A stretch of DNA of 6,075 bases, from NCBI GenBank assembly GCA_017958015.1, contig JAGDDM010000122.1, positions 1 through 6,075 of the forward strand, given 5' to 3'. Each line of letters opens with the position of its first letter. Positions within the stretch are counted from its first letter, which is position 1. A program made the position numbers and the translations under genes. Under the pieces are notes generated by a model. That model was given only the letters and a program-made list of their open reading frames with translations. It was not told the origin of the DNA and searched no databases. Shown piece by piece: positions 1 through 6,053 of this stretch. The DNA is from Abditibacteriota bacterium (GTDB lineage Bacteria > Armatimonadota > UBA5829).

Positions 1-2987
1 CCCGGCACCTCCGGCTTTTCGTTTATGGCGCTGCCGTCGAGGAAAACGCACTTGGCGCCCTCCTCCACCGCTTTCATAACCGCCGCGAGGTCCTCTATGG
101 CGACGGAAGCGATGATAACCTCGCCTCCTTTGCGGTCCTTCCAATCCCGAACCGCGAGACCCCGGGCGGTAAGGAAACTCTTGAGAGCCGGGTCGTCACC
201 GGCGAGAACAACCTCACCGGAGCGCTGTTTTTCGGGAGCGTAGACGTAAAACTCCTCCTCACCCACGGCGTGGCCGCCCTCGGCGATAACTATTTTCAGT
301 TTATACGTTCCCTCGGGAGCGCCGTTTACGGGAACTTCCGCCTCGAAGGAGTCCGCCACAAAGGAATCGGAGTTTGCTTTCACGGTAACGGGGATCGTCT
401 CGTCGTAGAGGCGCGCGCCCTCTCCGAAAACCGTCACTCTGGCCCTGTACTCGCCGGGCTTCAAAACGTCCTCGTTCACCAGAACGCCGCTTATTTTCAC
501 CTTGTCGGTGTTCCGGACGTTCATGGGCTCAACGAAGGCGCACCAGCGGCAGGGGCTGAAGCCGTCGAACACGGCGTCGTGAGCTCCTTTTTTCGGTTCC
601 CGGAAATAGGTGACCAGTCCCTCGCCGGAGCAGGAGATATCGTGGCCGGCAGTGAGGGAGTAGCCTATCAGTTTGGGGTTGGCCCGCAGGGCGTTCATGC
701 CGAAGAGTCTGCACCGGGCCATGAGGCCCACGGCGGAGTCGAAGTAGTCGTCCGGGGAGGCGAAGGTGCGCTCCATTCCCAGCCGGTTCCAGTCCTTCAT
801 AAAGGAGTTCAGCACGTTGACGAAGAACCGAGCGTCGCCGGTGTCGGTTCTGCCCAGTCCCTCAAATCCCCGAACCACCCGGGTGAGGTTGATGGCGCTG
901 CCGATGCCGTACTCCGACGCGAAAACGGAATAGCCCCGGGGAGCGGTTGTTCTGAACTCCTTAAGGACGTTCTCTCTGTGGGGGAAGTCCCGGTAGGGGT
1001 GAATGTCGTCAAGGTCGGTGCTCCAACAGCTCTCGCCGGGGTTGGCGTAGACCGCGGGGTTGTTGTCGTCCCAATTACCGGCGAAGCGGACGAAGGAGGT
1101 GAGGTCGCCGGGGAGCATCTCGCCGTAGGTCCAGACGCCCCGGGGGTTGGAGTAGCCGTTGTAGTCCCGGTAGAAGTCGTAATCGCCGATGGTGAGGTCA
1201 ACCATGGTGGAGTCGCTGAAGGACTGACCGTCGCCGCAGCCCACGTTCACGAACACAAGGTCCCCCTCTTCCAAATCGAAGGAACCCTCGTAGGCGCATT
1301 CGTTGCCTTTGCCATTCAGGTTAATGAAGTCATCGAAAACCTTGGCGCCCTTCACGTATATCATGGGCTCGCTTGATGTAGGTCTGTCACAGATGCCGGT
1401 GAAGCGGGCCCGAATGTCGTACCTGCCGCTCGTGGGGGCGGTGAATTTGACGGAGCAGTCCTTCTCCGGCGCCGGATGCATCTGAATCCTGCCCGGCGGC
1501 AGGTGGGTGTCGGCGTTGGTGAGGATTTCCGTTGAGGGATTCTTGTGAATGTGGGGAACACTGAGGGGCGAGCCCATCTTTATGTCGCCGGTTAAGGGTA
1601 CAACAAAGTCGGTGAGGTGGAAGTTGCCGCTGTTAAGAAGCACAAAGCGGCTGTCGTCCTCCGCCCGAACCTCCGGCAGGAAGGTGAGAGCCCGGCGGTA
1701 GAACACGTCGGAATAGTTCTCGTTGAGCATACCCCAAATCACCACGCTGGGGTGGTTCCGATCCCGGCGAATCATGTTCAAGGTGGAATACTCCCATCGC
1801 GGGACCATGGCCGGCACCTTCGGCTCCGGGTTGGGCATGTTGTAGCCCAGCTGCCAGGAGGCCAGGGCCTCGTCGTAAATCATAAGCCCCAACTCGTCGG
1901 CCAAATCGAGAATATAACTGTGGTGGAGACCGAAAATGAAGCGGACGCAGTTGAAGCCCATTGTCTTGAAGTTCATCATATCCCGACGGGTGGTCTCCTT
2001 GTTGAGAGGAACGGTCAGACCCACCGGCGACATCTCGTCGCAGTGGTTGCATTTCAGGAAAATCCGCCGTCCGTTCAGTTTGAAAAAGCCGTCTTTGTAC
2101 TCGAAAACGCGGAAGCCGATGTTGGAGGAATAGCTGTCCTTGAAAGAACCGCCGTCGAAATCGCTTTCCCCGGAGACGCTGTAAAGATTGGGGTCGTCGA
2201 TGTCCCAGAGTTTGCGGTTTTTGACGTAGAGCATAAGGGAAAAGTCGCTCTTTCCGGGGGCGGCGGTGATATTGACCGAGGTCTCGTCGCAAACCTCACC
2301 CTCGTGGGCGGGCATTACCCGAAAAGTGATTTTACCCTTCCGGGTTTCGCCGGTGGGGTTGTCTGTCCTGCCCCGAACTTCCACACAGCCCACGGCGGCG
2401 TCGGGAATAAGGCGGATGTCGGTCATGCGGACCCGTGGAGTCTCCAGAAACTCCACGGAGTCAAGGAGACCGCCATAGTTGTACATACCCCGACCCTTAC
2501 CCCGGCCGGGAATCTCGTAGGTGTTGATGCCGTCTATCTCGACAATGTCCGGGCACAGGAGCCGCACGGCGATGAGGTTTTCGCCGTCCTTTACGGCTTC
2601 GGTGGCGTCAACGGTGAATATCTCCTCCGAATCCTCGTGGGAGCCCAGCTCAACGCCGTTCATGTAGACGGTGGCCTTGTAGGCCGCCATCCGGAACCGC
2701 AGAAGGTAGCGGGCATCATCCCGCTTTTTGATGTTTTTCAGGGAACGGTAGTACCAAACCAAGCCCCAGTAGTTCGGGAAGGCCTCCTGCAGCGTGCCGG
2801 GAACCCGGATGTCAACGGCGCCCCGGGGAATTGCCCGCTGCCAACGGTCGATCATGCCCCGATTGGCGGGGTCTTTGACGATTTTCCAACCGCCCCCGGC
2901 GGGCGCGTCAAGGGTGGTGACATTGGTGGCAAATGAGGGCGCGGCAAAGGCGAGAACCGCCGCCGCCAGAATGAGAAGTCGCTTCAT
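1..2987 (-). CDS. Secreted glycoside hydrolase family 2 enzyme (beta-galactosidase/beta-glucuronidase superfamily), 3'-truncated by the window edge
   Basis: A single open frame of 995 codons runs off base 1 without a stop. It starts at ATG 2987, with GGAGG at 2997-2993 five bases upstream. Residues 1-20 form a Sec signal peptide ending in SFA, so export is expected. The GH2 order is visible: sugar-binding beta-sandwich (about 40-165, with WYYR), Ig-like domain (about 170-290), and TIM barrel from about 300 (GFRVFEYKDG at 291-300). The acid/base motif RDRNHPSVVIWGMLNE places the general acid at E423; SEYG places the nucleophile at E692. These glutamates are 269 residues apart, against roughly 75-90 in E. 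coli LacZ and GusA, because a beta-rich module sits at about 503-600. A beta-sandwich (about 830-925) and the start of an alpha/beta domain follow. From memory it resembles uncharacterised planctomycete/armatimonad GH2 proteins. It hydrolyses a beta-glycoside; substrate cannot be told. Confidence 0.93.
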   Translation of the reverse strand, partial: MKRLLILAAAVLAFAAPSFATNVTTLDAPAGGGWKIVKDPANRGMIDRWQRAIPRGAVDIRVPGTLQEAFPNYWGLVWYYRSLKNIKKRDDARYLLRFRMAAYKATVYMNGVELGSHEDSEEIFTVDATEAVKDGENLIAVRLLCPDIVEIDGINTYEIPGRGKGRGMYNYGGLLDSVEFLETPRVRMTDIRLIPDAAVGCVEVRGRTDNPTGETRKGKITFRVMPAHEGEVCDETSVNITAAPGKSDFSLMLYVKNRKLWDIDDPNLYSVSGESDFDGGSFKDSYSSNIGFRVFEYKDGFFKLNGRRIFLKCNHCDEMSPVGLTVPLNKETTRRDMMNFKTMGFNCVRFIFGLHHSYILDLADELGLMIYDEALASWQLGYNMPNPEPKVPAMVPRWEYSTLNMIRRDRNHPSVVIWGMLNENYSDVFYRRALTFLPEVRAEDDSRFVLLNSGNFHLTDFVVPLTGDIKMGSPLSVPHIHKNPSTEILTNADTHLPPGRIQMHPAPEKDCSVKFTAPTSGRYDIRARFTGICDRPTSSEPMIYVKGAKVFDDFINLNGKGNECAYEGSFDLEEGDLVFVNVGCGDGQSFSDSTMVDLTIGDYDFYRDYNGYSNPRGVWTYGEMLPGDLTSFVRFAGNWDDNNPAVYANPGESCWSTDLDDIHPYRDFPHRENVLKEFRTTAPRGYSVFASEYGIGSAINLTRVVRGFEGLGRTDTGDARFFVNVLNSFMKDWNRLGMERTFASPDDYFDSAVGLMARCRLFGMNALRANPKLIGYSLTAGHDISCSGEGLVTYFREPKKGAHDAVFDGFSPCRWCAFVEPMNVRNTDKVKISGVLVNEDVLKPGEYRARVTVFGEGARLYDETIPVTVKANSDSFVADSFEAEVPVNGAPEGTYKLKIVIAEGGHAVGEEEFYVYAPEKQRSGEVVLAGDDPALKSFLTARGLAVRDWKDRKGGEVIIASVAIEDLAAVMKAVEEGAKCVFLDGSAINEKPEVP

Positions 2988-3014
2988 GTGAACCTCCGAC
3001 GGATTGTTATATCC

Positions 3015-3020
3015 ATTATA
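3015..3020 (-). promoter_or_regulatory. Probable -10 box of the GH2 gene promoter
   Basis: Read on the minus strand, this is a perfect TATAAT, 27 bases upstream of the GH2 start codon. It would give a 5' leader of about 20 nt that contains the GGAGG ribosome site. No good -35 hexamer stands 16-18 bases further upstream (the 17-bp position reads TACCAA), so the promoter would need an activator or another sigma factor. It is the only promoter-like signal in the 85-bp gap. Confidence 0.5.
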
Positions 3021-3028
3021 CCGGAATA

Positions 3029-3049
3029 AGTTCATTGTTGGTAGTTCAT
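3029..3049. repeat. Short direct repeat (7 bp, twice, period 14) overlapping the expected -35 region of GH2
   Basis: AGTTCAT on the plus strand occurs at 3029-3035 and again at 3043-3049 (ATGAACT on the minus strand), separated by 7 bp. If the TATAAT at 3020-3015 is used, the copies lie about 21-27 and 35-41 bases upstream of the start point, where an activator would touch polymerase. The spacing is a little over one helical turn. It is an operator candidate only; a chance repeat of this length is possible. Confidence 0.3.
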
Positions 3050-3072
3050 GATTACTTTACATCAAAGTTGTT

Positions 3073-3765
3073 TTATAATCCGCCGTGAATCGCCCCGAAA
3101 CACGAAAAAGCCCCCTCGTCGGGGGCTGTAATAGCGGCATCGATTTTCGCGGTTATTGCCGAGTCGTCGAAGAGGCGATACTTGAGGTCTTGCACTGCCT
3201 GAGTGACTTTCTTGCGCACGTCGGTGGCATCGTTGCCCGTTACCTGCTCATAGAGGTCAGTAATCTCACCGATAAGCGTGACATTATCCTGCGAACCGGC
3301 CACGTCGCTGAGTGCGTTTGTATCGAAATACTCGGGATTGCCGTCGGAGTCCTTGGCGTGCTTGAGATACAGCCGGAGCTCTTTAAGCAAAGCCTGCGCC
3401 TGCTCGTACAGCCGGTCGCTGTCGCCCACGCTCTCAATCATCTCGGGGAACGTCGGCTTCTCGGTGTAGACAGCCTCGGCTCTCGGTGCGGCTTCGGCGA
3501 GCGGCTTTCCGGCCAGCTTCGTTAAAGCTTCATACTCGTCCACGCACCACGTTAAATCATCGAGGAGCGCGGCGGACTCCTCTTTATAATCCGATACCGC
3601 GTCCTCAAGCGTCTTTTCGCCATGTGCGGCCTCGATGTTCGACGCTTCGGCGCAAAACTCGCCCACCTCGTCCGCTTTCGCGGATTCGACGGGCGAAGAC
3701 GGATAAAAAATCGACACCGCCGCGTTTAACAGCGATGTCGCTTCTTCAACTCTTGTTTTTGGCAT
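3073..3765 (-). CDS. Unrecognised 230-aa acidic, mostly helical protein; third gene of the small-gene block
   Basis: ATG 3765 follows the TAA of the 93-aa gene by only 3 nt, in the same frame, with no Shine-Dalgarno (A-rich leader), so translation probably depends on coupling to the gene before it. No signal peptide or membrane segment is visible. The protein is rich in Ala, Glu, Asp and Leu in helix-like patterns (for example the Ala/Glu-rich stretch at about 25-75 and the Leu/Lys-rich stretch at about 122-140). I recognise no family. GC is near 60%, closer to the flanking genes than to its two upstream partners. The last 18 codons (213-230) are encoded by a terminator hairpin and the bases after it, so the true C-terminus is uncertain. 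One base inserted or lost upstream could move the frame to a TAA at 3155-3153, which would end the gene 26 nt before the hairpin. Confidence 0.75.
   Translation of the reverse strand: MPKTRVEEATSLLNAAVSIFYPSSPVESAKADEVGEFCAEASNIEAAHGEKTLEDAVSDYKEESAALLDDLTWCVDEYEALTKLAGKPLAEAAPRAEAVYTEKPTFPEMIESVGDSDRLYEQAQALLKELRLYLKHAKDSDGNPEYFDTNALSDVAGSQDNVTLIGEITDLYEQVTGNDATDVRKKVTQAVQDLKYRLFDDSAITAKIDAAITAPDEGAFSCFGAIHGGL
3105..3127 (-). terminator. Intrinsic terminator lying inside the 3' end of the 230-aa reading frame
   Basis: On the minus strand AGCCCCC (3127-3121), loop GACGA, GGGGGCT (3115-3109) form a perfect 7-bp GC-rich stem followed directly by TTTTT including the last stem base. On the plus strand the stem has no U-tract after it, so the direction is minus. 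It closes transcription of the three-gene block before the GH2 gene. The TAA of the 230-aa frame lies about 30 nt beyond the U-tract. Confidence 0.85.
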
Positions 3766-3768
3766 TTT

Positions 3769-4050
3769 TTATATTTCGAGATATGGCTTTCCGGTGATGG
3801 CCGTCCATACTTCCTCTCTTGTAGCCACCTTACTCGTTAGGCGCACATATTTTTCGCAAGGTGCGTCCCATTCAAAAACATCTTCCGGTTTGCGTTTGTA
3901 CGCCTTGCAATATCCAAGGCACGGATAAAGCAGTGTAAATCTGTCACCTTCATCCCTATATACCGCGTTCTCGCACGTATTGCAGTATATCTTATCCTTT
4001 TTGCCCGCGCCGAGCGGCTGTGTAAACCTGTTATATTCCTGCTCTCCCAT
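3769..4050 (-). CDS. Unrecognised 93-aa cysteine-rich protein, possible metal-binding knuckle
   Basis: ATG 4050 begins 5 nt after the stop of the 115-aa gene; AGGA at 4065-4062, about 11 nt upstream, is a passable ribosome site. The protein has five cysteines in a C-x2-C-x17-C-x3-C-x16-C arrangement (C23, C26, C44, C48, C65), with tyrosines after several of them (YCKAY, CEKYV) and a KPEDVFEW segment between. The spacing would suit zinc or, less likely, iron-sulfur binding; small phage and Firmicutes proteins with similar Cys/Tyr patterns exist, but I cannot name a family. There is no signal peptide, so it is probably cytoplasmic. GC is about 45%, well below the flanking secreted-enzyme genes, suggesting a different origin. 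Confidence 0.7.
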   Translation of the reverse strand: MGEQEYNRFTQPLGAGKKDKIYCNTCENAVYRDEGDRFTLLYPCLGYCKAYKRKPEDVFEWDAPCEKYVRLTSKVATREEVWTAITGKPYLEI

Positions 4051-4055
4051 TGCTG

Positions 4056-4403
4056 TTACCGTCCTTTTTTTATTGTAGGCTTTCGGTCAATCGGGTCGTC
4101 CTGACCAAACAAATTATAACCATCTTCGGGATGCAAGTCAAGTTCGATATACAACCGCCCGTTCGGTTCATAATACATCTTTCGCACGGTGTAACTTCTG
4201 CCTCGTTGCAACAGGATTTCCATCTCATCACTAAGACGTAGTGCTTTCATAATCCCGTTCCAATTTATATCAAATCCTGTTTTTTCGCCTATGTATATGC
4301 TTCCGTTAGACGACACCGGCTCCACATAGCCCGCGCTTGCGCCCTTGGGGACGAATATTTTAAGATATACTTCTGCTTTTTCGGTGTATGGCGATTCTTT
4401 CAT
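4056..4403 (-). CDS. Unrecognised 115-aa protein, first gene of the small-gene block
   Basis: ATG 4403 lies 18 nt after the U-tract of the preceding terminator and has no recognisable Shine-Dalgarno. The frame is open upstream only to a TAG at 4460-4458 and offers no other ATG, GTG or TTG. The protein looks soluble, with alternating hydrophobic strands (EVYLKIFVP; RLYIELDL) around a short helical centre (about 49-67), and ends in a basic tail (RKPTIKKGR). I recognise no family. Rows within it count 40-45% GC, with codons such as TAT, ATA and AAA that the neighbouring secreted-protein genes largely avoid. A run of seven A residues near its end would let a -1 shift continue into the 93-aa gene. 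Phage head/tail accessory protein is one possible nature, but nothing proves it. Confidence 0.65.
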   Translation of the reverse strand: MKESPYTEKAEVYLKIFVPKGASAGYVEPVSSNGSIYIGEKTGFDINWNGIMKALRLSDEMEILLQRGRSYTVRKMYYEPNGRLYIELDLHPEDGYNLFGQDDPIDRKPTIKKGR

Positions 4404-4421
4404 ACAACAACACGCCGGTAC

Positions 4422-4447
4422 AAAAACGGGCTCCCTTTCGGGAGCCC
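4422..4447 (-). terminator. Intrinsic terminator of the beta-helix gene
   Basis: On the minus strand GGGCTCCC (4447-4440), a GAAA tetraloop and GGGAGCCC (4435-4428) make a perfect 8-bp stem, followed by G and TTTTT (4426-4422). It begins 22 nt after the TGA of the beta-helix gene at 4472-4470. The stem is symmetrical, but the plus-strand continuation (TTCGGTTT) is a poorer U-tract, so the main direction is minus. It separates the beta-helix gene from the three-gene block and stands just before that block's first start codon. Confidence 0.88.
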
Positions 4448-4469
4448 TTCGGTTTATCTATGGAGAAGC

Positions 4470-6053
4470 TCAGAGAACTTCCGTTGCTCTGACGCCGGTT
4501 TTGGTGGCGATGCCGGTGACGGTGACAAAGCCGCCAACCGCCTTATCGGTGGCGCCGATTACGGTAACGTCGCCGCTGCCGTTGTTAATGACGAAGGCGC
4601 CGTCGGCTTTGGAGACAACCTTGCCCCAGACCCGAACGAGAACGCCGGTATCAACCGAGTTCTTTGTCATGGCCAGAGCGAGGAGTTTGTCGCCGGACCG
4701 GGAGGAAGTGACTTCCGTAACGGTGATGTACCTGCCGCCCTCGTCGGTGCCCACGGTGCCCTTGACTCTCACTCTGTCGCCGGCGGCGACAACGTTGTTC
4801 ACGCCGGAGAAGTCGAGTCTTACGCCCGCCAGTCTGTCCTCGGCGGAGACGTAGACGGAGCTGTCGCCGAAGAAGCCCTTGTCGTTGAGCGCAACCGTGT
4901 CGAAGGCGGTAATCACGACGGTGCCATCCTCAATGTCATTGAGGTCGGCGACGCTGTCAAGGTCAACCGCCTCGCCTTCGGGATTGACTTCGTAACAGCC
5001 CATGTCGGGAGCCGTGCCGATGAAAGGCAGACCCACGTCGACGCCGGCGTCAACGGCGGGAGAGGTGCCGGAGATAACCGGAGCCGCGGTAAAGAGGGGA
5101 TCCGCCTGAATCGTGTCCGCTCCGAGGAGCGTGTCGGTGGCTCTTGCGCAGTTCCAAATGAGGTTTTTGCTGTTGGTGAGGGTGCCGGAGCTTGTTCCGA
5201 TGCTGAGGGCGATGCCGCAGTTCGTGAAGATGTTGTTCATCGCGGTAGCGGATGCGGATACGGATTGACCGGCGGAGAGGCGTATGCCGTAGAGGGTGCA
5301 GTCGGTGATTGTGTTGTTGTACACAAGGTCGTTTGTTCTGCCGCCCCGAACGTCGATGCCGCCGCCCTTCACGTTGTGAATGTAGTTGCCTATGTATCTG
5401 CACTGCTGCCCGCTGCCGTAGTAGCCGCTCATATTGTATATGGCGTAGCCCTCGCCGGCGCATGTGAGACCGATGTTATAGAACTCGCAGTTCTCGACGG
5501 TGGCGTCGCAGTTCGCGCAGGTCATATAGATTGCCGCGGACTGAGGCCAAATGGTGGTGACATAGTCCGTGTCGCGGAAGACGCAGTTTCTTACCACCAA
5601 ACCCGCCGCCTTTTGGTTTACGAACAGGGACGCCGCGCCGCCCACAAACTCGAAGCCGTCGAGAACGAGATAGTTGTCGGAGACCTGCAGACAGACCGTG
5701 AGGTTGCTGTGACCGGCGTTTTCGCTGCCGTCGTTGATAAGTTTCACGCTGCCCTGGGCTTTGTAGGTGATGGGATAGTCGGCGGTGCCGTCGCAGGTTC
5801 CCAGCTTAATCGCGCTGTTATCGGTGCCCTTGGTGACGACGTACTCGCCCTCTTTGACGATAACCCTGTCGCCGGGCTTCAAAACGCCCTTGTGGTCGCC
5901 GTCGAAGATGGTTGCCCAGGGATCCGCCTCGGTACCGGCGCCGTTGTCGTCGCCGTCGGCGGACACATAGTACGTGGCCGCGAAAAGCGCCCCGGAACAG
6001 AGCAGAATCGCCCAGAGAATCAGCGCGAATAAGCCGATTTTACGTTTTGACAT
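4470..6053 (-). CDS. Secreted right-handed parallel beta-helix repeat protein with C-terminal tandem OB-like domains
   Basis: ATG 6053 is preceded by AAGGAAGGG (6069-6061) seven bases upstream, a strong ribosome site. The 527-aa protein starts with KRK and a hydrophobic stretch, with cleavage likely after ALFA (residue 25); C19 lacks a proper lipobox, so it is probably secreted rather than a lipoprotein. The mature start (TYYVSADGDDNGAGTEADPW) is the usual opening of DUF1565/beta-helix proteins. Residues about 60-330 show repeated rungs such as VVRNCVF, TVENCEF, DLVYNNTITDC and AMNNIFTNC, the Asn/Cys ladder of a beta-helix. APDMGCYE (348-355) closes this part. Residues about 360-527 look like two OB-type beta-barrels (GDRVRVKGTV; VLVRVWGKVV). 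Beta-helix enzymes of this kind are often polysaccharide lyases or hydrolases, but no catalytic set can be assigned. Its promoter lies outside the window. Confidence 0.9.
   Translation of the reverse strand: MSKRKIGLFALILWAILLCSGALFAATYYVSADGDDNGAGTEADPWATIFDGDHKGVLKPGDRVIVKEGEYVVTKGTDNSAIKLGTCDGTADYPITYKAQGSVKLINDGSENAGHSNLTVCLQVSDNYLVLDGFEFVGGAASLFVNQKAAGLVVRNCVFRDTDYVTTIWPQSAAIYMTCANCDATVENCEFYNIGLTCAGEGYAIYNMSGYYGSGQQCRYIGNYIHNVKGGGIDVRGGRTNDLVYNNTITDCTLYGIRLSAGQSVSASATAMNNIFTNCGIALSIGTSSGTLTNSKNLIWNCARATDTLLGADTIQADPLFTAAPVISGTSPAVDAGVDVGLPFIGTAPDMGCYEVNPEGEAVDLDSVADLNDIEDGTVVITAFDTVALNDKGFFGDSSVYVSAEDRLAGVRLDFSGVNNVVAAGDRVRVKGTVGTDEGGRYITVTEVTSSRSGDKLLALAMTKNSVDTGVLVRVWGKVVSKADGAFVINNGSGDVTVIGATDKAVGGFVTVTGIATKTGVRATEVL

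Noticed and set aside
270..1376. Plus-strand frame of 368 codons
   Set aside because: It is antisense to the GH2 gene, whose frame shows signal peptide, catalytic motifs and ribosome site. The product is Val/Gly/His-rich low-information sequence, as expected from the complement of GC3-biased codons.
809..2299. Several minus-strand frames of 66-219 codons inside the GH2 gene
   Set aside because: Overlap the GH2 frame in the wrong phase; Arg/Pro/Thr/Ser-rich translations are typical of shifted reading of the same codons.
1617..2936. Plus-strand frame of 439 codons
   Set aside because: Same reason: it lies fully opposite the GH2 N-terminal and barrel region, matches no family I know, and has no ribosome site that stands out.
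3074..3079. TATAAT on the plus strand
   Set aside because: No -35 partner, and no convincing plus-strand gene follows; likely chance at an AT-rich gene end.
3085..3525. Plus-strand frame of 146 codons opposite the 230-aa gene
   Set aside because: It begins next to the terminator, has no ribosome site, and the minus-strand frame fits the tight block and shared direction of all neighbours. The minus-strand gene itself is unrecognised, so this is a less certain rejection.
3073..4470. Insertion sequence or transposon ends around the three-gene block
   Set aside because: I found no inverted repeats, target-site duplication or transposase; the two terminators resemble each other only as GC stems with T-runs.
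5990..6000. Lipoprotein signal (C19) in the beta-helix protein
   Set aside because: The residues before the cysteine are I-L-L, not the small residue required at -1, and a better signal peptidase I site follows at ALFA.
5265..6032. Plus-strand frame of 255 codons
   Set aside because: Antisense of the beta-helix gene, with Val/Ala/Gly-rich composition and no family resemblance.
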